Below are positions 6,341 to 11,670 of a stretch of 14,273 nt of DNA, piece by piece (the stretch's first letter is position 1; every line of letters starts with the position of its first letter). The stretch is from positions 1 through 14,273 of the forward strand of contig JAGWVO010000053.1 of assembly GCA_018970845.1 (NCBI GenBank), given 5' to 3'. Under the pieces are notes generated by a model. The model made no database searches and was not told the origin of the DNA. It saw only the letters and a list, made by a program, of their open reading frames with translations. The DNA is from Planctomycetota bacterium. Its GTDB lineage: Bacteria; Planctomycetota; Planctomycetia; Gemmatales; Gemmataceae. Both the position numbers and the translations under genes were made by a program.

Positions 6341-6718
6341 TTAACGGTATTGCTGGCGCGCCGCCGCCACGGATCTCAATTGGAGAGCCAGGTAGATGTT
6401 CACGGCCATCGACGAGACCAGGGCGGGCGCCAGGCAGAGGAGCAGCAGGAACGCCATGTCGCCGGATTTCCGGGGCTTGGAGGGCGACTTTGTAGATACC
6501 GGATCCGGAAGGTCTTCATGAGCCGCCATCGGCGCCGGCTGGCCCAAAGACTCGCTCGGCGTATCGACGATATATTCGATGGCCGTTTCCGGAACGCGGA
6601 TCGCCGCGAGGCACGCCCCGCAGCGCGCCGCCATGCCGCCATGGCCGGGGGGCACCGCCTGCGCCGTCCGGCAGGAACCGCACCTGAAGGCCACCAATGT
6701 CGTCGCCATGGCGATCAT
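6341..6718 (-). CDS. Small CxxC...CxxC ribbon protein with C-terminal membrane helix
   Basis: The 125-residue protein has three parts. Residues 11-42 form a two-knuckle ribbon, FRCGSC...ARCGACLAAIRVP, with C13, C16, C33 and C36 spaced CxxC-x16-CxxC. This resembles the short zinc-ribbon segments common in planctomycetes (MJ0042-like). A polar Pro/Ser linker follows (about 45-87). A single hydrophobic helix (about 88-112, MAFLLLLCLAPALVSSMAVN) and a short basic tail end it. It would be anchored with the ribbon in the cytoplasm, though topology is inferred. ATG 6718 overlaps the bioD stop as ATGA; an in-frame ATG at 6709 is better spaced (9 nt) from the GGAAGGGGA ribosome-binding stretch, so either may be used. 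It is the last gene of the bioA-bioD unit and is probably translationally coupled to bioD. No specific function can be assigned. Confidence 0.75.
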   Translation of the reverse strand: MIAMATTLVAFRCGSCRTAQAVPPGHGGMAARCGACLAAIRVPETAIEYIVDTPSESLGQPAPMAAHEDLPDPVSTKSPSKPRKSGDMAFLLLLCLAPALVSSMAVNIYLALQLRSVAAARQQYR

Positions 6719-7386
6719 TCCCCTTCCGTTTCCGATGCCAGCCTCTCCCAGGCGACTTCCGCCAGGGCGGCGCCATGATCCTCGCCGAATCCCACCTCGC
6801 CGATCACCGGCGCATCGCACAAGCGCCTGATTTCCGCGGCGGCCTCCCTCGATGCGAGGTCGAGCGCCGGTTTCACGGCGTTCATCACGATACCAGCCAC
6901 GCGCAGGCCGCGCGACGCGCACGCCTCGAGGCTCAAAAGGATGTGGTTGAGCGTTCCGAGGCAGCGGCGCGCCACCAGCACGCACGGCAGGCCCAGCGCG
7001 CCAGCGAGGTCGGCGACGGCCACTCCACGGCCCAATGGACACAGGACGCCGCCGGCCCCTTCGATCACGAAAAACGGACTCCCCGAATCCATCGACCGGA
7101 TCCTGGAGACGATTTCAGAGATGTCCAGAGTCTTGTCCTCGAGGCGGGAGGCGAGGCTGGGGGCTGTCGCCGCAATTCCTTCCCAACATGAGATTTCTGT
7201 ATACACCTGATGGCTTGCCTCGGCAAGGTCGAGAATATCCGGGTGGCGGCCGGGCGCTGATCCCGTCGCCACCGGCTTGACCGCCCTGACGCGAAGGCCT
7301 CGCGAGCGAACGGCCCTGGCGATGGCGCACGCGACCGCCGTCTTTCCCACTCCGGTGTCTGTTCCGAGAACGAATATCCCGCGCAT
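6715..7386 (-). CDS. bioD: Dethiobiotin synthetase BioD
   Basis: BioD closes the ureido ring, converting 7,8-diaminopelargonate, CO2 and ATP to dethiobiotin, the penultimate biotin step. The 223-residue length is normal. The P-loop GTDTGVGKT spans 8-16. KPVATG with K37 matches the substrate/phosphate-binding lysine motif. The acidic motif EGAGG (109-113) follows in FFVIEGAGGVLCPL. ATG 7386 is chosen because MRGIFVLGTDTGVGKT is the conserved opening; the frame extends upstream to 7452 only inside bioA. It begins 2 nt after the bioA stop (TGA-GG-ATG), and its own stop overlaps the start of the ribbon-protein gene, so all three are probably translated from one message. GGGAG six nt upstream, inside the end of bioA, can serve as ribosome-binding site. 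Confidence 0.95.
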   Translation of the reverse strand: MRGIFVLGTDTGVGKTAVACAIARAVRSRGLRVRAVKPVATGSAPGRHPDILDLAEASHQVYTEISCWEGIAATAPSLASRLEDKTLDISEIVSRIRSMDSGSPFFVIEGAGGVLCPLGRGVAVADLAGALGLPCVLVARRCLGTLNHILLSLEACASRGLRVAGIVMNAVKPALDLASREAAAEIRRLCDAPVIGEVGFGEDHGAALAEVAWERLASETEGE

Positions 7387-7388
7387 CC

Positions 7389-8777
7389 TCAACTCCCGGC
7401 CCCGGGGCGTTCCGCGGCATGGCGCCTTATCGACTCCGCGAGGGTCAGGCACAGGATATCGATCTCGTCGTCCGTCACGGCCAAGGGCGGCATCACGACA
7501 ACGGTGTCTCCCAGCGGCCTCAGGAGCACGCCCATCTCCCGGGCCAGCCGGCAGACCCGGCGTCCGGCGGCGCCCGCTAACATAAATTGCCCATCATGCC
7601 CCGACAGGTCCACCCCCGCCATCATCCCCTTGTGGCGGACTCCGGCCACTCCGGGAAGGCCGGTCAGGGAGTCCAAGCCCCTTCCCAGCTTCGCCGACTT
7701 GCGCGCCACCTCCGCGGCGAAGCCGGGAGAGGCCAACAGGTCGAGGTTGGCCAGCGCCGCCGCCGCTCCCAGAGGATTTCCGGTGTAGGTGTGGCCGTGG
7801 TAGAAGCCCCGGCCGGCCTCCGGCGGCCCCCGGAACGCCTGATGGATCTGTTCCGTCGCCAGCGTCGCCGCGAGCGGAAGGTAACCGCCCGTCAGGCCCT
7901 TGGCCAGGCACAAAAGGTCGGGCGAAACCCCTTCCTCCTGGCAGGCGAACATCGGCCCGCAACGGTGAAAACCCGTGGCGACCTCATCGGCGACCAGCAG
8001 CACATCGTGCTCGGTCGCCGCGTCGCGGATCCGGCGCAGGTATCCCTCCGGCAGGGGAATCATTCCGGCGGCGCCCTGCATTCCCGGTTCCACCACCACC
8101 GCCGCCAGCCTGTCGGCGTTGCCGGCGATCAACTTCTCGGCCTCGGAGGCGCAGGCGATGGCGCAAGCCGGCCTCGCCAAGCCCAAGGGACAACGGTGGC
8201 ACGATGGCTGGCAGGCATGGAGCGCCGGCACGCGAAGGGGGCCGAACCGGTCGTGGAACAACCCGAGGTCGCCAATGCCCACGGCGCCGAGGGTGTCGCC
8301 GTGATAGGCGCCGCGCAACGACAAAAAGCGCGTTTTGCCAGGCTTGGGATCGGGCCGCTGAAGTTGATACTGGAACGCCATTTTCAGGGCCGCTTCCACC
8401 GCCGTGGCACCGTTGTCGGAAAAGAAGACACGGGTCAGCCCGGTCGGGGCGATCTCCACGAGGCGGCGCGCCAACTCGATCGCCGACGGATGCGATGCGC
8501 CAAGAAGGGTGCTATGGGCAACCTTGGCAAGCTGGTTGCTGATGGCGGCATCAATTTCCGGCACCCGATGTCCATGGAGGTTGCACCACAGCGAGGAAAC
8601 TCCATCCAAAAGCCTGTTTCCGCCGATATCAACAACCCAACACCCCTCGGCGCCGACAATGATCGGCATCACATCGGAGGAGTCCGCCTCCGGGGAACTG
8701 AACGGATGCCACAGATGATCGGCATCCCAGCGGCGCAGGGTATCCGGGTCGGCGACGGGTGCGGGTGGCGCGGGCAT
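7389..8777 (-). CDS. bioA: Adenosylmethionine-8-amino-7-oxononanoate aminotransferase BioA
   Basis: BioA is a fold-type I PLP enzyme that aminates 8-amino-7-oxononanoate (KAPA) to 7,8-diaminopelargonate, classically with SAM as amino donor. The 462-residue protein shows HLWHPFS (21-27), DGVSSLWCNLHGH (58-70), the PLP-phosphate region SDNGATAVEAALKMA (120-134), RGAYHGDTLGA (155-164), the cofactor aspartate in ADEVATGF (D264), and the Schiff-base lysine K293 in LCLAKGLTGGYLPLAATL. GHTYTGNPLGAAAALA follows. A loop at 189-209 holds five cysteines (C189, C193, C196, C205, C209) around HRCPLG; similar RCPxG loops occur in other BioA proteins as far as I recall. ATG 8777 has no clear Shine-Dalgarno. 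It heads the bioA-bioD-ribbon unit and is divergent from metF. No BirA-type operator was recognised upstream. Confidence 0.95.
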   Translation of the reverse strand: MPAPPAPVADPDTLRRWDADHLWHPFSSPEADSSDVMPIIVGAEGCWVVDIGGNRLLDGVSSLWCNLHGHRVPEIDAAISNQLAKVAHSTLLGASHPSAIELARRLVEIAPTGLTRVFFSDNGATAVEAALKMAFQYQLQRPDPKPGKTRFLSLRGAYHGDTLGAVGIGDLGLFHDRFGPLRVPALHACQPSCHRCPLGLARPACAIACASEAEKLIAGNADRLAAVVVEPGMQGAAGMIPLPEGYLRRIRDAATEHDVLLVADEVATGFHRCGPMFACQEEGVSPDLLCLAKGLTGGYLPLAATLATEQIHQAFRGPPEAGRGFYHGHTYTGNPLGAAAALANLDLLASPGFAAEVARKSAKLGRGLDSLTGLPGVAGVRHKGMMAGVDLSGHDGQFMLAGAAGRRVCRLAREMGVLLRPLGDTVVVMPPLAVTDDEIDILCLTLAESIRRHAAERPGAGS

Positions 8778-8878
8778 GGTGGTTGGTCCGTGGCTTGGGC
8801 GCCGGCTTCCCGGTTAAGCGGGACGGAGCGTCCGTTTGGCCCTATTCTGGCAACTAGCCGATTCAAGGGATGGAAAGC
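8778..8878. promoter_or_regulatory. Divergent bioA/metF intergenic region
   Basis: About 100 bp separate the bioA and metF starts and should contain both promoters. No strong promoter pair is visible; TATTCT at 8843-8848 is a possible -10 for metF but lacks a good -35. There is a small inverted repeat, GGACG at 8821-8825 and CGTCC at 8829-8833. AAGGG at 8865-8869 is the ribosome-binding site for metF. I see no BirA-like TTGTAAACC dyad and no room for a SAM riboswitch. Confidence 0.4.
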
Positions 8879-9754
8879 ATGCGCCTCAAGTCGATTTTCG
8901 CAACCGGCAAGCCGGCCCTATCGTTCGAGGTGTATCCTCCCAAGACGCCGGCGGGCTACGAGGCCATGTATGCCAGCGTCGGCAGGCTCATGGAATTCGG
9001 CCCGGCTTTCTTTTCCTGCACCTATGGCGCGGGCGGCAGCACCCAGGGGCCCACCCTCGACATCTGCTCGGAAATCATGCGCAGGCATTCGGTGCCGGTG
9101 ATGGCCCACCTCACCTGTGTCGGATCCACCGTCGCCGAACTCGATTCATGGCTTTCCCAGGCGCGCGACCGCGGCATCGCCAACATCATGGCCCTGCGCG
9201 GCGACCCGCCCCAGGGGCAGGAATCGTTCACCCGGGTCCAGGGCGGACTCGGTTACGCCAACGAACTGGTGGATCTCATCCGGGCCCGCTTCCCGGGCTT
9301 CGGCATCGGGGTGGGCGGCTACCCCGAGGTGCACCAGGAGGCGCCCGACGCGGCGACCGACCTGGCCAACCTCAAGCGCAAGGTCGATGCCGGCGCCGAT
9401 GCCGTGGTGACCCAGCTTTTCTACGACAACGACGACTTCTTCCGCTTCCGCGACAAGTGCCATCAGGCCGGCATCAGGATTCCCATCGTTCCAGGGCTCC
9501 TGCCCATCGTGAATTTCCCGCAGGTGAAGCGGATCACCTCGCTGTGCAAGGCGCGGATTCCCTCGGACCTGTTCGAGAAGCTGGAGGCCGGCAAGGACAA
9601 TCCCGAGGCCGCCGCGGAGACGGGCATCCGCCATGCCGCGGCCCAGTACGCCCAATTGATGCGGGCCGGCGTTCCCGGCGTGCACTTCTATGTGCTCAAC
9701 CAGTCGGAGGCGGCGCGCCGGGTTCTCGAGGCCGCGGGAGCCTCTCGTGGCTGA
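8879..9754 (+). CDS. metF: 5,10-methylenetetrahydrofolate reductase MetF
   Basis: MetF is the FAD enzyme that reduces 5,10-methylene-THF to 5-methyl-THF, the methyl donor for methionine synthesis. The 291 residues form the expected single TIM barrel. Family motifs are SFEVYPPKT with the catalytic acid E17 (E28 in E. coli), TYGAGGST (48-55), HLTCVGST (77-84), NIMALRGDPP with D109 (equivalent to the FAD-contacting D120 of E. coli), GVGGYPEVH (144-152), and TQLFYDN (178-184). An in-frame ATG at 8870 would add three residues, but AAGGG directly abuts it. ATG 8879 has that site 9 nt upstream and starts the conserved MRLKSIF, so it is preferred. The next gene begins inside its last eight bases. Confidence 0.94.
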   Translation: MRLKSIFATGKPALSFEVYPPKTPAGYEAMYASVGRLMEFGPAFFSCTYGAGGSTQGPTLDICSEIMRRHSVPVMAHLTCVGSTVAELDSWLSQARDRGIANIMALRGDPPQGQESFTRVQGGLGYANELVDLIRARFPGFGIGVGGYPEVHQEAPDAATDLANLKRKVDAGADAVVTQLFYDNDDFFRFRDKCHQAGIRIPIVPGLLPIVNFPQVKRITSLCKARIPSDLFEKLEAGKDNPEAAAETGIRHAAAQYAQLMRAGVPGVHFYVLNQSEAARRVLEAAGASRG

Positions 9755-10907
9755 AAGCGGAGAGCCCGGCCTCGGTTCGCTGCGGGTCAACCTCGTCCAC
9801 GACTGGCTCACCGGCCTCAGGGGCGGGGAAAAGTGCCTCGACGCGCTGGCCCGCGCCCTTCCCGCCGCCTCGCTCCACACGCTGATTCACCTGCCCGGAA
9901 AAACCACGCCCGCGATCGACGCGCTGCGTCCGCGAACCCCCTGGCTCGGCAAGCTGCCGGGAATCAGCTCCTACTACCGCTACATGCTGCCGCTGCTGCC
10001 CTCCGTCGCCGACAGGGCCTGGCGCTTCACCGACACCGACCTCGTCGTGAGTTTCAGCCACTGCGTGGCCAAGGGGGCCCGGGCGCCCGCGGGCGTTCCC
10101 CATGCCTGCTACTGCTTCACCCCGATGCGCTACGCCTGGCAGATGCGCGACCAATACTTCCGCAAGAGCGGCCTGCTGGGATCCGTCCGCGACCGCCTTC
10201 TCGACCGCGTCCGCGCCTGGGACCTCGCCTCCGCCGACCGGGTCACCCACTTCATCGCCATCAGCGGATTCATCCGCGAGCGCATCAGGGAATGCTACGG
10301 CCGCGACAGCGTGGTGATTTACCCGCCCGTTGACACCGACTACTACACGCCGGCGGACGGGGGCGCGGCGCCTGTTGCCCGCGAGGACTTCTACCTGATG
10401 GTCTCGGCGCTGGCGCCTTACAAGCGCGCCGACATGGCGATTGCCGCCTGCGGAAAGCTGGGAAGGCGGCTGGTGGTCATCGGATCGGGGCAGGATGCCG
10501 CGAGGCTGGCGAGGCTGGCCGGGCCGCAAACCACCATGCTCGGCTGGCAACCCGACGCCGTCATCCGCGACCACCTGAGGCGATGCAGGGCCTTGCTGTT
10601 TCCTGGGGAGGAGGATTTCGGAATCGTGCCCCTGGAGGCGCAGGCGTGCGGGGCGCCCGTGGTCGCGCTCGGCCGCGGGGGGGCGACCGAAACGGTGGTC
10701 CCACCCGAGCGGGGTGGCGTTCCCACGGGCATCCTTTACCAGGAGCCGACGGACCAGGGCTTGGTGGACGCCATCCTCAGGTTCGAGTCGATGGACGGCC
10801 GGTTCGACCCTTCGGCGGCGCGTGAACAGGCCCTTCGATTCAACACGGGCCGGTTCGAGCGCGAGCTTTTAAGCTATTTGAAATCCGTCGCCGGCGTTAC
10901 CGGCTGA
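9747..10907 (+). CDS. GT4-type (WbaZ-like) glycosyltransferase
   Basis: The 386-residue protein is a GT-B fold retaining glycosyltransferase of family GT4, closest in style to the WbaZ-like group that adds mannose or related sugars to polysaccharide precursors. The N-terminal domain carries VNLVHDWLTGLRGGEKCLD (14-32) and HCVAKGARAP, then HACYCFTPMRYAWQMRDQYF (119-138), a motif block typical of that group. The C-terminal nucleotide-sugar half shows IAISGFIRERI, IYPPVDTDYYTP, SALAPYKR with phosphate-binding K227, and the E-x7-E signature E289...E297 in EEDFGIVPLEAQACGAPVVA. GTG 9747 is chosen because it follows GGGAG by 6 nt and the homologous part starts soon after; it overlaps metF by 8 nt, so coupling is likely. 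Donor and acceptor sugars are unknown. No signal or membrane segment is present. Confidence 0.9.
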   Translation: MAESGEPGLGSLRVNLVHDWLTGLRGGEKCLDALARALPAASLHTLIHLPGKTTPAIDALRPRTPWLGKLPGISSYYRYMLPLLPSVADRAWRFTDTDLVVSFSHCVAKGARAPAGVPHACYCFTPMRYAWQMRDQYFRKSGLLGSVRDRLLDRVRAWDLASADRVTHFIAISGFIRERIRECYGRDSVVIYPPVDTDYYTPADGGAAPVAREDFYLMVSALAPYKRADMAIAACGKLGRRLVVIGSGQDAARLARLAGPQTTMLGWQPDAVIRDHLRRCRALLFPGEEDFGIVPLEAQACGAPVVALGRGGATETVVPPERGGVPTGILYQEPTDQGLVDAILRFESMDGRFDPSAAREQALRFNTGRFERELLSYLKSVAGVTG

Positions 10908-10932
10908 ATTTCACTTCCATGAGCTCAAAGCA

Positions 10933-11670
10933 TCACTTCGCCGGCGGCAGGTCCTTGGCCACGAACCGGCGCACCGCCACGGGGCCGTGGTCCAACTGGA
11001 GCATCAGCGAACCCTTGGCGGGTTCGGGCTTGGTCCAGTTGTGTCCCGTCGGCGACGAGACCTCCAGGTTCTCATGGATCACCTGGCCGTTGAGCGCCAC
11101 GCGGTCGTAGCGGGCGTTGGCCACCTTCTTGCGGGCGGCGCCCTCTCCCTCGTGCCGGGCGGCGCGGAAGGCGATCTCGAGCTTTTGCCATTCGCCCGGC
11201 TTGCCGCAGGCGTTCGTCTTCGGGGCGATCCCCTCGTCGAGGTGGCGGTATTTGGGAAGCAGTTCGGCGCGCGGGTAGATGCCGCCGCAGTCGGACCCGG
11301 TGAGCTTGGTCTTGCCGAAACTGTCGGTGATCTGGATCTCGTAAAGGCCCATCATCTTGACGCCGGAGTTCGACCTTTGCGGAATCAGGAACTCGATCTC
11401 AAGGGCGATGTCGCCGAACTCCTTCCTGGTGTAAATGTCGCGGGCGGTGCCCTTGGGAGCGTTCGTGAAGATTCCCGTTCCCTCCTCCGCGACAAGCTTG
11501 CGGGGGTTGGCCGGGTCGATCATGACCGACTTGGCGGCATGCCACGCGGGGTCGACCTTCTGGAAGACCGAGGCGGGGTCGCCCGCCAGCAGGTCGATCC
11601 ACTCGCCGGCGCGGGCGGCGCCGCCGGCAAGGACGCAGGTGATCAGAAGGGCGGTAAGCGGACGGGTCAT
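10933..11670 (-). CDS. Second secreted DUF1080 protein
   Basis: The 245-residue protein has a Sec signal peptide (MTRPLTALLITCVLAGGAARA|GEW, cleavage after about A21; C12 lies in LLITC, which does not fit a lipobox). One DUF1080/PF06439 beta-sandwich follows. Core motifs are GIFTNAPKGTARDIYTRKEFGD (66-87), the strand FLIPQRSNSGVKMMGLYEIQITDSFG (94-119), and CGGIYPRAELLPK (128-140), then the NGQVIHENLEV turn. This SNSGV/YEIQITDSFG subtype is distinct from the EGGTGD subtype encoded at 1845-2624, so the two are not recent duplicates. Its ATG overlaps the upstream stop as ATGA (11667-11670), implying translational coupling to the large secreted-looking protein. It converges on the glycosyltransferase gene, with 25 bp between stops. 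A sugar-processing role outside the cytoplasm is inferred from the family. Confidence 0.88.
   Translation of the reverse strand: MTRPLTALLITCVLAGGAARAGEWIDLLAGDPASVFQKVDPAWHAAKSVMIDPANPRKLVAEEGTGIFTNAPKGTARDIYTRKEFGDIALEIEFLIPQRSNSGVKMMGLYEIQITDSFGKTKLTGSDCGGIYPRAELLPKYRHLDEGIAPKTNACGKPGEWQKLEIAFRAARHEGEGAARKKVANARYDRVALNGQVIHENLEVSSPTGHNWTKPEPAKGSLMLQLDHGPVAVRRFVAKDLPPAK

Noticed and set aside
8778..8878. A BirA operator or SAM riboswitch between bioA and metF.
   Set aside because: No TTGTAAACC-like dyad was found, and the interval is too short and lacks the helices of a SAM aptamer followed by an expression platform.
7587..9101. A 504-codon plus-strand open frame lying over bioA.
   Set aside because: It is antisense to a fully motif-supported BioA and crosses into metF; its translation is Arg/Gly/His-rich with no recognisable domain. 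Long antisense frames are expected in GC-rich coding DNA.
10890..10945. A GCCGGCG / CGCCGGC inverted repeat spanning the glycosyltransferase and DUF1080 3' ends.
   Set aside because: The arms are 7 bp with a 42-nt loop, lie within coding sequence, and consist of very common GC motifs, so a bidirectional terminator is not supported.
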